Shown piece by piece: positions 11,541-25,500 of a DNA stretch of 64,000 bases. A program made the translations under genes and the position numbers. How positions within the stretch are numbered: the stretch's first letter is position 1; each line of letters opens with the position of its first letter. The stretch is from the NCBI GenBank assembly GCA_034509425.1, contig JAVTVJ010000118.1, positions 1,798,001 through 1,862,000 of the forward strand, given 5' to 3'. The notes under the pieces are model-generated. The model saw nothing but the letters and a program-made list of their open reading frames with translations. It was not told where the DNA came from and did not search any database. The stretch is from Eopsaltria australis. Its lineage: Eukaryota; Chordata; Aves; Passeriformes; Petroicidae.

Positions 11541-13094
11541 CTGTGTTCTGGGGTGTTGAAATTTGTAGCAACAATTATGTAGCTTTGATATTTTATAACT
11601 TAATATTGAAAACGGGATAATAAAAATAACCTTTTGGCCTACACTGTAGTTGCTAATAGAGGTACAATTTTCTGATCAAGCCCGGCTAGTAGTAAAAGGC
11701 ATGCCCCTGAATGATTGGCAACTGCACTTCTGTGTTTCAGCTACAGTGCCTCCAAAGTCTATGAGAACCAGGAAGAGGCAAAACTTTCAAGATATTCCCA
11801 TTTTTCCAGTTCTAATGTTTCTTTTTTTCCCCTCCCTTTAACATATGAGGTAAATTAAATTTTTTTAACCAATGAATTCTAGTAGAGAGAGGAGTGAAAC
11901 AAATCTGAGCACTAATTCAATGAAATTATCTTTGTTGTCTTCCTGAGAAAGCTTATAAATTTTCGAATTATGAACAAAAGTGTTCTCTCTAGTAAAATCA
12001 AGATGCTAATGGATTTTGGAAAACTAGTTATGGTGTTAGATTGAATAAATTTATAATTTGTACATCAATAATATTAATTTCTTTAAAGTTTGTTGTCTGT
12101 AAATAATTTTAAAGGCTACACATAATTTTTTCATCAGCTAACATTCTTGTCAATCATTGACTTCCATGTTTTTTGGAGAAGGATCTGTAGCTAGACTTTG
12201 CATTAAATGGTATTGTACTCACCCCTAATTCTGAAGCCTTGAAGGGAGGTTCATATGAATGATGACATTATTTTGGCCATTGTCCTAATTTATTGCCTGA
12301 AAGCTGAAATTTACATATTTAAAAATATTTCAAGTATCAGCATTTACCATGTTACAGGTAACAGGCTGTAGTAGTACAGTGTAAGTTTCACTCACAACCA
12401 CTTCATTGTCTAAATGCTAATAGAGACACGATTTATCCCCCCTGACACATCTAAACCACTAATTACCTAATACCATTCACATGGTGTGGGCTTAATTGAA
12501 GGAGGTCTTGACATTCATGACCTGTCAGTTTTGCCCCATCAGCTTGACCCAGGCCAGAGATTCTCCCTGACAACTTCTGCTTATCAATAAAGCCTTACTT
12601 TATCTAGAAACAGCAGCTGTATATACATATATATATATAAATGTGTGAGTGTGTATGTCTGTACACATGCGTACCACAATAGGTGGTGTGTGTGTACAAT
12701 AATAGCTAAATATAAGTATTAAATATTTGTGCCATTGATTTTCATATTTTATTTTTCTTTTTTAAGTAATGTAGGAATTATGTAAATTGAAAAGTGAAGT
12801 CTGTCTTACTTTTGTATGTGGCTAAAATATGATAGCAAGGCAAGTTTTCCAAGTGAAACTAGAGCAAATTTATTGTTGCTTATGTTATCACAATATTTCT
12901 GAGAAAAGAATTTGTCTGACATAAGGTTTTTAAATGCTATTATACATTAAACTAAGTCCTCTTTAATGTCAAATGGTTCTTAGTGACTGATGCACCTGTT
13001 ACAAGGATGCGAGACTGAGATGCAACTTGAATTTTATGCTGTGTTGTAACTGGAGGGAAATATGTATTCCATTACATCTCCCAAACTTATTAAA
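11541..13094. other. AT-rich unique DNA, no gene seen
   Basis: No repeat family recognised apart from the TA/TG microsatellite near 12.62-12.70 kb. Frames here are short and not protein-like. Confidence 0.65.
12620..12698. repeat. Imperfect (TA)n then (TG)n microsatellite
   Basis: An alternating TA run (12620-12640) is followed by TG-rich sequence with a second short TG run at about 12685-12696. Alternating purine-pyrimidine sequence of this sort is often length-variable. Confidence 0.85.
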
Positions 13095-13321
13095 CTGTAT
13101 TTCCCTCTGGACATCAGATAACACTTTTTCATGGTGAGGGTGACCAAGCACTGTCTCAGGTTGCCTGGAGAGATTGTGAAATCTCCATCCTTGGAGATAT
13201 TTAAAAACTGTGTGAACAGTCTGCATAAACAGCTCTGGATGGTCCTACATGAGCAGGGGGGCTTGGACCAGATGTCCTCCAGAGGTTCCTTCCTACCCCA
13301 ACCATTCTGTGATCTTGTGAT
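13095..13321 (+). mobile_element. CR1 LINE 3' end, sense strand
   Basis: The order of recognisable CR1 blocks is: TGGTGAGGGTGACCAAGCACTG near 13131, AGGTTGCCTGGAGAGATTGT near 13158, the TCCATCCTTGGAGATATT block near 13187, TGAGCAGGGGGGCTTGGAC near 13249, the TTCCTTCCTACCCCAACCATT block, and the degraded octamer tail ending at about 13321. The translated remnant corresponds to the last ~50 residues of CR1 ORF2. It is 5'-truncated, as most CR1 copies are, and diverged, so it is an old insertion. Confidence 0.92.
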
Positions 13322-16300
13322 AGGTAAAGTGGAGTTAGAAAACCATCATAAATTCTTCAGCAGGATATACTCAGTTGCTTTGTAATTAAGATGTATCTGC
13401 TACCTCCATGGGTATGAAAGACATCCAGGTAGGAAGCTTCAGTACCAGTTGCTTGACCAGCCACATTGCTTAATTGTTGGTTTATTTCTTAGCCTAGATA
13501 GGATCACTCCATCTAGCAAGGCCAGGGACAAAACCCAGAGTTTGAGAAAGTTTCCCTTGACGCTACTCTCCAGAGGCAGCAGAGAAAACGAGGAATGAGG
13601 GTGTTCTGTCAAACCCCACCATTTGGGGCCCTCTGCTGGCTCACTCCTCCATGTGACAGCTCAGGCTGTGTCACTTTTCCCCCAGTCCCATTTCATATTA
13701 AAACCACTCTAGTGGGATACAGCACAATCCTCTCATTATTCCAGAGAATTTAGGACAAAAACCACACAATGGTAATGATGATGCAGGGAGAACAAGTGCT
13801 GTGATGGACTCTCACCAGCATGGCTGTAACCCAGCCTCTCTGTGGTCTGGTATGGAGGCCTCAGCCCTGGGAAAGGTGGGGGAGCCCAGGTAAGCTGGTG
13901 GTGTCCTCCAGTCCCAGCAGCAGCCAGTTACAGTCATGCCAATGGATCAACCAATCCTAGTCCATGTGGGGCTTATCTTGTCACAGCCATCCAGTCCTCT
14001 CTTAGCTTACCCACATCTAATTCTGTGTTAATCACACTTTCAAGCTGCAGCTGTCAATATAACATTTATAATACTTCTAAGATGAACCATAATGCACACA
14101 GTTAGAAGTGCATTTTCTAGTGAAGATTTGCTAGTAGGTTATTCTGCCTTCAGAGAAAAGGAGCAGATCCAGCAAACTGACCTGGCAGAGGCCCTCTGCA
14201 TACTTAACCCTCAGTTCTTTATGTATCACATGCACTGTAATCTTGTTTTCTCTGACATTTCTCAGATGCACTAATCCTTTCATCTGGTGAGATCAAATTG
14301 GAACCCTCATTGATTTTATGCTAAGGCAACCTGTGGGCCCCTTAGGCAGTAACTTCTGTTCCCTGCCTGTAGTTGTTCAGTTGTGGTTTGTCTATTTTCT
14401 CAATGTAAAAGTACATTTTACTGGTTAATTTACCTACTAAATCTGACTCAAACATACTGATTTGCTTCTGTTTCAACCTATTGGCCTATGCATAGTTAAT
14501 CTGAATGTATACTAAAGTAAATCACATTACTAAAGGGATATACTTTCTTACATCGAAGGGCTAAAAGGAAGACTGTGCTGCCAATCCTGTCACTGGAGGA
14601 TGTATCCCCATAAATACTTTGTGAACCAGACAGGAGAACAAGAGACTGTTGTTGATAATGTTGTGTTGTGCCTGTCTATCACTGACAAAGGAAAAGTATC
14701 TTCCAGTTCCAACAAGAGCTGAGATTCTTCACAGGCAGAATAAATTAAAAAGCAAAAGACATTTTGAAGTCCACAGGAACATAAAACTGTTGACAAGACA
14801 CTAACAAAATATTTCTAGTTAGGTACAACAGATATAGCCTTCAGTATTCCTTTTCTTTTGTATACAGCAATGTTCCCCACTTCTCTTTGTTAATTGAGAT
14901 GAAAAAGCTTTAGAAGTAGGTAGAAAGGGTGGCTGGTTTTCTAAAACGCTTATAGGAGATTTTAGGGAAGCAAGTTCTCGTCAGTAATATTTATGAAAAA
15001 CAATTGTTATGGAATTGATTTTGTTGAATTTCCCAAAATTGTACAACACTTAATCTCATGAGTAGTCCCAGGAAAGTAGATTGTGCTTCTCAGATGTCCT
15101 GTTTTAATTTCTAACAGGTATAATTGGGCTGCATATTACATTGAATTTGTAGAAATGGGATATTTTGTTATGGGTATCTGCTTGATATCTCCAGCAGCTC
15201 TGAAAATTTGTTGCAGAAAACTATTCATTTGTCTTCTATTTGTCTTTTTTTCTCACATTTTGCTTTCTCTTCTCAGTTCAACACAGCCCTCTCTTTTTCT
15301 CACATGTTCTGTCTCCATGGTATTTTCGAACCATGATGTATTAGATATAAAAAAGATCTGAAACTGCCAGCCACTGAAATAAAATATCATATGTATATCA
15401 GGATATGATTCTCTCTTGTTGTTGTAGATTTATAGATATACTCCCCATCTAGTCAATGAGATGCATGTGTCTCTGGTGTTTGGGTACTTTCTGAACATGC
15501 AGTAAATATTATCCCTGGCACGTGTGTTACTGATTGTTTCCAGAATGAACAAAACATAAGGCAGCATCATTATGTCTGGCAGGCCACACTCTCAACAGTG
15601 GTCTTGTTTCTATAAATTAGTTAAATGGTTTCCAGAGAATGATGTGCTGAACTATTTGGGACACATTTCTTATAAGAAAATGATGAAAGGATTTTCAAGT
15701 AGTTCCAAATGGTCCAAATTTGCCTTGTTTAACATTCAGGCATAGTAGTCACCTGGAAAGTATCTATAAAGACTGAGGCTGTGACAGAGTAATTTACTTT
15801 TATTTAATCTTTACTTTGATTCTAAGCACTGCATTTGTACCTAATAAGACATTACCATATTAATAAGGATTTAAAATAAAGTTATGAATAGAATAATTTT
15901 GTTTATAGCTTAAATCTGTATGAAGTATTTCTTTACATATATTTGCATTTTAAAAAACTGCTCACCTCATGTTCAGAGATAAAATTGTTGCCTCATTCTG
16001 GCAGAGAATACAGGATATTTTTTTGTGAAATGGTAAAGCTCAGACTTCATCTGAATAAAAAAATAAAGTTCTCTAATGAATGGGTTTTTTTGTGCTGATG
16101 GCATAAGGAAGCTAACAGAAAGGACCTGATTACTCTAAATTGCTTTACTTCCCACCAGTTTATAAAAGGAATAAGAACAAAGTGACAGAAATATTACAAA
16201 ATTATCAGGGTTGCCAGGATTGCCTAGGGCAACATATCAAATAGAGAAAAAACATAGCCTTTGTTTTAATCTTTAATTTAGTATCCTGAAAATAATTTCT

Positions 16301-18557
16301 TTGCAAGATACCTCCAGAATGAATGTTTCGTGTCCCAAAGGAACCTATTTTTCTTTGCATTTGCAATATCTGACTGGGTGACATTGAGATCTGTCATTAT
16401 TTCAAAATATTATAATGGTCTCTATTGGAATCTGAAGAATAAACCAAAGAGAGAATTCTTTAAACAGCAAGAGTTGAGCAGCATTTAACTCTGTCCACAT
16501 AGAAACAGATTTTTTTGTGCTGATAGGAATCTGTATGCTTTCCTGTAAAGAAAATGCGAATGTTCCAAAAGATAACTTTTTGCTTTAACTTGACCAGATG
16601 AAATGAAGCAATGACAAACACCTTTTTCTAATGTTTATTCCCTAGTTTCTGATGATCTGGAATTTTTTATTATCCTTAGGTTAGGGATTCCCTAGTATAT
16701 CCTAGATATGCAGAGAATATACAACAATGTATCTTTTGTGGACTACTGCATCCCATCTAAATTCAGAAATTGGTTTATGCAAATTTAATTCACTTTTAAT
16801 ATCTGTTTTTAAATATGTATTTGTGTTTAGACAGCTGCATAAAATGTTAACCTAAAAATCATAGAAAACAGAAGGAAAAATTTGCCGATTCTGAGTGTGA
16901 TTTGCTTACATAGTTCTCATGAATTGCTTCACAAATATTAATGGTGATTATCTTGATAAAATCTGTACCTGGTAGCTCTGACCTTAACCTTTAACAGGCT
17001 TGCTGTTTGCAAATATTTCATATATATCTAACCTAAGAAGTGACAAATTTAAAAATTCCATTTACAGTGAGAAGGAAGTCAACCGTTCATTCAAATTCCA
17101 AAGAGAAAACAAAATACTGGAGAATCAGGGAATGGATTGAGACACACCTCCAGGAATCAATGCATTCTTTGGAAACTCTTTTAAGGGGAGGTTGCCTAAT
17201 TTCTCAGAGCTCCATGTTGAACCTGCTTCAGGATTATTTTGTTCTGTTCTTTTACAAAGAAAAAGATTAATTTTTTCCCCATTCACAGGTGAACTGGCTG
17301 TTGTTCAAAGTCATACTTTCAGGTAAAAGCTCAGCATAAAGCATAGCTAGCAATTTGCATTACCAGAGGTATGCTGCTTTTGTTGCCATTGCAAACAACA
17401 TGGACTTTCATTATAAACCTGCTTCATAATACAAGGTTTTTCTTCCCCAACTACTAATCCCATAGCCTTTCATTAAAATCCTCCTTTAAAAGTGCAACAC
17501 TGAAATAATAATGATCAGCAATGCCAGAGACTGACTTAATCTCTAAACAGTGCCAGCAGCTTTCAGAACAGCTCAATGTGCTAATTACTTCATACACTTT
17601 TCACAATATGGTCTTTCATTTGTGTATTTTTTTACAGTGAAATCCTATCATTTTAGTTTGCAATGACTATTTCTTTCTGCTTTATGTCATATAATTTTAA
17701 AAGAACTGAAGGTCTTGCAAGCTGAGAAAGGTAAACTGGTTAAAATGAAACTTATGAAAGGGTTTTGTTTCCTTTTATCATGACAATAATGGTTAATGAA
17801 ACACAGCCTTTGCCATCAGTAAATGTCTCTTTTAATCTGTAAATTTTCTAAAGGAGTAAAAAGATAATCTAAACGTGATGAACTTTCATAAACAAGTATA
17901 TAACTTTAAAATAAGACCAAAAGGAAGCATCACTTCACTTATTGGTGTTGCAGGGGCAAAAGGTTTACTTTGTTAGTAACTCAGAATCAGGAAGCTTATA
18001 TGAAAATTGCATGTACATCCAGAACCACCTTGGACAGCCAACATAGTTATTCCACCTCAGTTTATGTTCAAGGAGACAATTAGTCTCCTGGCTGCCTGGA
18101 GAGGAAAAAGAGCTTTACTACCTTATCATGTCAGTGTTTGCTCAAAAAGTTTTTAAGTCTCTGGTCACATGAGTGCTAGAAGCTAGACTACTTATACTCA
18201 ATTTTTAAAATGATTAGATTAAAGCCCCTTTAAAAACTTCTTGGTTCTATATGAGCTTCAGCTAACCAAAGAATTGATTCTGGTTTCCCCATTTCCCTAC
18301 AGTACAACCTGAAGCAGAGTGGATAAGTGGCAACCTGATTGAGAGGTTTTCTTCATCTGACTTGCTATGCTTCATGTAGTCAGATAATTTATTGCACAAA
18401 AAGAGAAATTACATTGCTATTAACACTTCTGAGTCAATGGATTCAATACTGAGGTCAGAGTATACTGAGATCAGCCATCTTGGCCATTTGCCTCATGTAA
18501 TCTGAACATGGATCCCAGAACTGACATTTAATTTTAACATAAAAAGGCTGGATTACT
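13322..18557. other. Mostly unique DNA with a GC-richer patch at 13.5-14.0 kb
   Basis: The first 700 bases are clearly richer in G and C than their surroundings and hold an exon-like unit. The rest, to 18557, is AT-rich with no repeat family, RNA gene or coding pattern that I recognise. Confidence 0.6.
13745..13889 (+). other. Exon-like unit of unknown gene (speculative)
   Basis: A pyrimidine-rich tract ending CATTATTCCAG precedes position 13745, and the unit ends CCCAG followed by GTAAGC, a near-consensus donor. The 145-base segment is open in its third frame (48 codons, residues starting NLGQKPHNGNDD and ending GKVGEP), while the other two frames stop early. I recognise no protein family. 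It could be a coding exon, a noncoding-RNA exon or a chance combination; with this base composition an open frame of this size is not rare. Confidence 0.2.
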
Positions 18558-19565
18558 CAGAATTTCACTGAATAGCTGAAATTTGGATTGTCTTGTCTCT
18601 TGGGATTGTCTAGTCCAATTTTCCTGCTCAAGCAGAGTCCATTAAAGCAGGTTGCTCTGTGCTGTGTCCAGTCAGGTTTTGAGTATCTCCGAAGATGGAG
18701 ACTCCACAAACTCCCTGGGCAGCCTGTTACAGTGCTGAATCACCCCCACAGTAAAAAAGATCCTGATGTTCATAGATTCATGTTCATGCCTTTGTCATCT
18801 CACTGGATACTGCTGAGAAATGTCTGTCTCACTCTTCTTTCTTTTCCCCATTGTATATTTACACTCACGGATAACATCTACCCTGAGACTTTTCTTCTCC
18901 AGGCTGAATAGTTCCAGCTCTTTTAGCCTCTCCGCATGTATAAGATGTTCCATTCATTTCATCCCCTTTGTGTTCCTTTGCTGCACTCACTCCACTATGT
19001 CTACATCTATTTTTTTAAGGGAAACCCAGAACTGATCCCAGCACTCCAGATAAGTCTCACCAGTGTTGGGCAAAGAGGAAGGATCACTTTCTTGGACCTG
19101 CTGGCAATGTTTTGCCTCGTGCAGTCTAGGCTGTTACTGGCTTTCGTTGCCACAAGAACACACCACAGGCTCATGGTCAACACATTGTCCACCTGGACTG
19201 AAAGATCTTCCTTTGTCAGGCTTCTTTCAAGCCACTTTGCAATCAGCCTGTACAAGTACAGGGCTCATTCCTCCTCAGGAAGAGGACTTTGCTTTTCCCT
19301 TTGCTGCACTTCATGCATTCTTCTTTGTTCCTTTCCCCATTCTTTTGAGGTTCCTCTGAATGATGGCACAGCCATCTGGTGTTTGAAGCATTCTTCCCAG
19401 CTCTGAATCATCAGCAAACTTGCTGAGTGCACAAACTGTCCCATCATTCAGATCATGAATAGACATGCTGAACACTGTAGGAGCCAGCAGTGGTCCCTGA
19501 GGTGGAGTCCTAATGACAGGACAAGGATTTTTCAGCCCTAGAAAGTGGATGACTCTTCCATTCAA
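18558..19565 (-). mobile_element. CR1 LINE with ORF2 C-terminal reverse-transcriptase remnant
   Basis: The minus-strand reading, from 19515 downward, gives PPQGPLLAPTVFS, then the RT active-site region SKFADDSELG (FADD box, about 19401-19430) and TPDGCAIIQRNLKRMGK. In another frame it gives CVLVATKASNSLDC and IASRSKKVILPLCPTLVR, which match the CR1 ORF2 C-terminus in order. Frames are broken by shifts and stops. Toward the 3' end come the CR1 UTR-type blocks CTGGGCAGCCTGTTACAGTGCTG and TGCTCAAGCAGAGTCC (as read on the plus strand, near 18715 and 18625). The 3' octamer tail is hardly recognisable at 18558-18580. It is a dead old copy; the 5' limit is uncertain by tens of bases. Confidence 0.92.
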
Positions 19566-22532
19566 AAGAAAAAAAACCTCCTTTTGGGATCTGATATGGA
19601 TAAAGTCAGTCATACTCTTTTGAAGTACTTGATGTTTATTTAGATAATTTGTAGTGCCTACGTGTCCTGCAGACCATCTTAATTATTAATTCATGTAGAT
19701 GCCTGTGAGTCTAGAGATTCACTTGAGAAAGACAGTCTTTCTGTTGTTTTTCTTAGGCATTCTTATTAGATACAATTTTCACCAGACCCAACACTGGGGT
19801 GGGAGAGAGAGACATTAACAGAGAACTATCCTGAAATGGAATTAACTGGAAACCTGTAAATCTGTTCTCAGACATTTCTGTCCCTAGATGCTCACATCTT
19901 TTCCATCAGAATAATGGAGTTCCTACTTAAGTTAGAATAATTCTTACTACAGAACAATAGGAAGAAAAATTTAGGGACACTTACAAGAAACCATGACTGT
20001 TTCGTACATTAAAAACTGAGCTGGAAAGCAACTTTTGCAGATTATGTAAATAACAGAATTTTTAAAATGGATTTTTCTCCTTCCATGATATTAAAAGAGT
20101 TTTTCAATATGCAAACTTATTTAATTTTCAAATTATATTGAAAATTATTGGGGTATCTTGAGAACCTGCAAGCATAAATAGTGATCTTCTGTCATACCAT
20201 GACATTGCAAGGTGTTAAAATGAACTTGTCTCTTGAGCCTCCTACCTGTGCTATGCCTCTCCTGTGCCTTAGATTAGTTGGAATGAATTTCAAGAGTTAA
20301 CAGAGAGAGAACTTCAATTTCTTCAGTAGATTGGCTTGTCTGGGAACAGCCAGGTTATCAGCATTACAGGTGTTACCATAGAGGATGTCCGGATGAATCC
20401 CAAATTTTAAGAGATTCAGATAAAATAATTTATCAGAGAAAATAAGGCTGAGCATTCAATTTATGATCTGCAACATTGCAGTTTGCAGTGATAAAGCACC
20501 TGACCTCCAAACACTAAGGCTTACAAAGGGCAAGCTTGTCACATTTTAAATCCCAGGCACCTTAGAGGTTTATTAGTCTTAGTATGTTGAAAGGGATGGA
20601 CTATGTCATGCACTTTACAGTAGAAAGAAGCAAAGAAAAAGTTGTGCCTAAATAGGAAAGATAAGCCTAGCAATGATCAGATAAGTGGGAAGAGCTAATG
20701 GCTCAATTAGGATGCTCTAGATAACTGAGTAAGATTTATAATTTGGCAAAGGCTCAGCAGAAAATTGTTTTATAAGTTTTGCAGTGGAAGAATAATTACA
20801 CTGTGTTTATAGCAAAGGCATGTTGGACCTTAACCTGGGTAGTCTTTTTTGCTTACCAGAATTATTTCTTGATTTCAGTGTGACTTGTGGCACACTCCTC
20901 AGCAAGTGAGAACTATTAACTTCGGAAGGAGAGGTACTGCTCAGAATGTGGTGTGGTTACTAATACTGAGCTGTGGAACTGAGCTTACTAAGGGTTTACT
21001 CAGCTTACTAAGGGCTGTGGAACAGGTGCCATTTACCTCATTGTGCACACACATAGTCCCTGGTACAGAGGGAGAGGTCACTCACAGGCATGTCAAAGGA
21101 GCTTTGTGTGCTCCACAGCAGAACACTTTTCCAAGCAGACTATGCTTCTGAAATGTCAAAATGTGTGTCACTGCACACTGTTTGCCTTTCAGGAACCATC
21201 CCCTTACCCAAGAAACCAACACTCTCCCCCTGCCAAAAAAACCCTGAAGATGTTATTCACAGTGGAGTTCCTAGGAAGCTTCATAGACAGCACAGATCTG
21301 TGGGATTTTATGAGTGCTTACATATGACATCTTTACAGTGGCCTGGATTGTGCAAAGTCTTAGAAAAAAACAGTTTTATCCTGGGATCTGAAATCACTGC
21401 AGAAGTATTAAAGTCACAAGTGGACAGAGGTTTTCTTTCCAAGATTTTGCAGTAGGCTTTTCCTCCTCTGGGTATTCTGAATGGGTGCAAGACCTTAAGT
21501 AAAAAGGAGAATTAAGCCACTAAGCACATAAAACATTAGCATGTAACAAAATGCAAGTGTAGGCAAGTGTACTGGCGTTTTTAACAGGCTACATCAAACT
21601 GAAATGTAAGGCTTGATCATACTGAGTCTACAAAAGGTCAACATTTTGGTGTTATAAATCATACTGTTCTGAGCACTTTTAGTTTTGGCTTCCTTAAGAA
21701 TCCTTGTAGAGTGATTGCAAGCACAGGCCTGAGAGGAGGCCAGTTCATTAAATTGCTGACTCGGCTGCTTGCAGATGTTTCAGGCAGGTGTTCTGTTCAG
21801 ACCAGGGAGTTTGCTTTCTTCTGCGGAGTGTTGCACTGCAGGTCAGAGGTGACACCTCAATGGCAAGGTCTCAACTGCATGGCAAGTCTCAGAGGTGTTT
21901 GTTAAGGGAGAAAAAGAATTCAGTCTCCTTAAAATTTATGTACTGCGAAAGATAACTGCACCTGCAGACTGCTGCTCTTATTGGAAACACATGGTGGCTG
22001 TTGGAAGAAATATAAAATGCTACTCTGTAGTTCCTGTTGAGAATGTGCAGGAACTCCAAATGATCAGTATTAGACCAGAGATACCTGAATGATTCACGAT
22101 TCCAATTGTACACAGTTCTGTTACAAAGTGTATGTTTTTGTCATTGCTTAGGGATTCGTGCAAATCCACACATGTTTCAAAATTGACTGTGGCCAGTGTT
22201 GCATTACCATCCAAGAGCTGCCTTGCACAATATAACGTATGCCAGCAGGCATTCCCAATGACCCAGCTAGTTCATAATTAGAAAAGGTTAGTCCAGTCTT
22301 TCCTGGCCACCTGTATGTTGGCTTTGTAACTTTCCAAATGGAAAGAGCAAAGATAGATTCTTCTAGATGCTGGAAATCCTGTAAAGTGGACCACCCATAC
22401 TAGAGAATCTTCTGCCTAACAAGACCACTGTAAGTTTACAGGATAAGAAAGATGTTTTGTTCTTGCTAGCAATAGCCTCCAGGAAACAGGTTTTGGTCAG
22501 TTCATGTTCCATTAGTCAGGTATAAGCATGAC
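19566..22532. other. Unique DNA with moderately GC-richer patches, no gene seen
   Basis: Patches at about 20.88-21.25 and 21.70-21.90 kb are richer in G and C and give overlapping frames of up to 121 codons (21090-21455, +). None resembles a known protein, and no convincing splice pairs enclose them. The A-B-B-A duplication at 20970-21023 is the only structured sequence noticed. Confidence 0.55.
20970..21023 (+). repeat. Small nested tandem duplication
   Basis: GCTGTGGAAC occurs at 20970-20979 and 21014-21023, enclosing two copies of AGCTTACTAAGGG at 20982-20994 and 21002-21014 (20-base period). The arrangement is direct, not inverted, and looks like local replication slippage. Confidence 0.85.
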
Positions 22533-22583
22533 AATCATAGAATGATTGGTGTTGGAAGGGACATTACAGGTCTTCAAGTGAAC
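22533..22583 (-). mobile_element. CR1 LINE terminal fragment (3' end only)
   Basis: On the plus strand it begins AATCATAGAATGATTGGTG and continues TTGGAAGGGACATTACAGG, which is the complement of the CR1 3' tail and the adjoining conserved block. Only about 50 bases are recognisable before the similarity fades, so this is a very short 5'-truncated copy or the remnant of a longer one. Confidence 0.8.
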
Positions 22584-25500
22584 TACACAGTCATACCCAG
22601 AAATCCATTTTAAGTACTAGTAATGAGATAACTTTTCAACGGACGATTAATAGGGCCAATGATGCTGGCTGGCAAATTTGGCAAGAAAAACAACAAAGGG
22701 TATATATAATTTGAATGATGTTTTTCAGAGCACTTAATATTTGCTGCAGTTGCATTCTGTTCTCACAAATTATGACTTACTTCCAACCACAATGCCCTGA
22801 TGGAGAAAAAACACTGAACAGCATTTCCTTCAGCTCTTTATGAAAAGTTTTTATACCCATCAGTGTACTGTTGAAGGTTATCAAGACTTCTACAGTCATA
22901 TTTACCAAAGGACAACAAGGATCCCTATGAGGCTCGACATTATCTGCAAAGTCTCTGATGGAGGAAAAAAATGCTGCACAAATATTATCTCTAAGTAAAG
23001 CATGAGGGCAATGTGGTGCAGAACTGGATTCAGAACTGGCAGCATGGTGAGCCATCTAAACTAAGCCAGCAGCAAATGTTAAGAATAGGAGATGTTTTTT
23101 AGCCCTATTTATTTTCATACCATCTCTTTTGAGTTTATAACAATGACCCTTCTTCCACACTGGGATGACTTTTAAAAATTACACAATATTGGGTGATTTT
23201 ATAAATAACATTTTTTTAAACTTTCGGACAAGAATAGAGGAGTTTAGTTTTTTTTAATGTATTTATATTTGTCACAATCATCTAGGATTAGGAAAACTCA
23301 ATTTTAGTTCCTGTTTGATCTGAAAAAATTCACTCTAACGTTTATCACTATCATCCTTATTTGTGTTATGTTTTAAAATAAGTTGCTTTATAGATTTGAG
23401 TCATTTCAATGGCTATGAGTGATAGCAGGTTTAGCCAGTCTTCTATTTTTCCCCTGGCGAATATCTCCCTCCAGTGTGTTAACAGTAGTGAATGTACCCA
23501 GTTTCAGTTCTGACAAGCCACTTTTTCTGTTGAAACTCTGTTTTATCAAAGCAATTACAGCCACCTGTTTCCTCAAATCGTCCATTACATATAAGCCTGA
23601 TATGGAATGTGAGCAGAGTAGAAAATCAGTTTTTTAGATTTATAATCTGAAAATAGTCAGAATGGAAAAACAGGACAAGACAGAGACAAAATGGAGTGTT
23701 CTGCCACTAAGGTGAGACAGCTAACACTAACTTAGAACACATTTGCATCCCTTGCATTAAAGAACAAGGTGTTAACTCATCCTGTTAAAAGTCAAAGCAG
23801 GAAAATTTTGTTCACCATTTCAAAATTAGACATGAGGGACACATTTGCAAGCATAAATTCTTCAGTTAGCTTGCTAGGCTCTACTTATTATTGTTATTAT
23901 GATGCTTATATTTTATTGTGGATCATATAAAGTCTGTTTTAGGGAACATCTTTTTATATTGCACATCTTATGTACTTTGCACAGATTGCTCAACCATTTG
24001 AGTCTCATATTAGGACACACATATAGAAGCCCAAGCATAAATCTGTCATCACTTGCAGTATGAATGTGAATGTTTTAAAGATTTTTTTTTTATGTCTCAA
24101 CAGTTTTAATTTGAACTGGAATATGCAACATTTCAAGCATCAAGAAGTTTTTTGCTTTTCTGATTTCCCAATGTATAGAAGAATCATTTGGGGGTTTTAG
24201 TACATAACATTAATACCATGCTGTTTATTCCTGCTTAGAAGAAAATGCAGGCGTACAATGCAAGAATAAAATGTATTCCCAGTGTTACTGTATTTTACTA
24301 ATTCTGCAGGTGGATTTCTGTAATCTTCAATTCTAAACAGTATAAGCGATTTCCCAACTGATAAGATGTGATGTTAAAGTAAGGCTTTTTTCCGCCTAAA
24401 TGAATGCAACCCCCCCCAAAAAAATCAACTTCTTACACGTTTTCAGGTGAATCTGATCCTTGACTCTTACAAAAATGAGAGTGTGATTGATATTTTTCAG
24501 GTTTTTTCCTCAGGACAGAACTTCTTCTTTATACATTGCTTGAGGTCTATGAAAGACTGTTCTTTCTCAATGTTTCAAATAACAGCAAGATGTATATAGA
24601 GCACCCTGTTCTGCAGATTAATTCTGTTGTGTGCAAAGCCCCATTTACATGAATTTCGCCTTCTAAGTTAGCAGCTCACTTTCCATCTCCTATTACACCC
24701 TCCTGTGTAATAACTCTTATTTTTCTATCTTTAGCTTAGTCCCTGCCAGTTTTTAAATATTCATCAGTTATGGTATTTATTGTCTGACCATTTTTCCTGG
24801 CCAAGCTTCCAGGCAACACATGAATCCCTAATTCATTTGGAGCATGATCTATTTTCCATTTAAACCATCAGTAGCTTGGGGAAGCTGTTGATGAGAACAA
24901 CATTTGAAAGATGCAACAATTTTAGATTTCTTCCTAAACACTCCTCTTAGACTCTTTCAACATTAGATAGCTTTCAGCAACTATGAGCAAGTCATCTGGA
25001 TGAAAATAAATGAACACAAATACAACCAGATGATTTCTGCTTGAAGTTCTGTGCTGTTGTGTTCCTGCAACTGAAGGACAGTATTCAGGTTTCATACATT
25101 AGAAACTATTAGTTTGGTTCACACAATAGTCCAATTATCTGTCATGAAGTGTAAATGTGCTTGCTCTGAATGCAGTTCAGAATAGCCTGGGGATGATTTA
25201 CTGGTATCCTATAAAGGTGATAAAGACGGACATGGGACTTTTAAGAAACTCTGAGCCATAGGTAGTTGCTTGTTCTTAAAATAAAAGTAAGTATATGGAA
25301 ATAAACCCTGCATTTGACAGATAAATAAAAGCATAATTAAGGCTCATTCATACAGTGTATCACAATATAACAAATCATATGGTAATTTGCCAGATAAGCT
25401 CCTAATGTAACTAACTGCCTTACTATTTAACTCTACACAGCATTACAAGACAAAGCAGCTGCTATTGACATTAATATTTTATACCAAATCACAATAGGAT

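Noticed and set aside
18936..19406. 156-codon plus-strand frame
   Set aside because: It is antisense to the CR1 ORF2 remnant; the real coding sense is minus.
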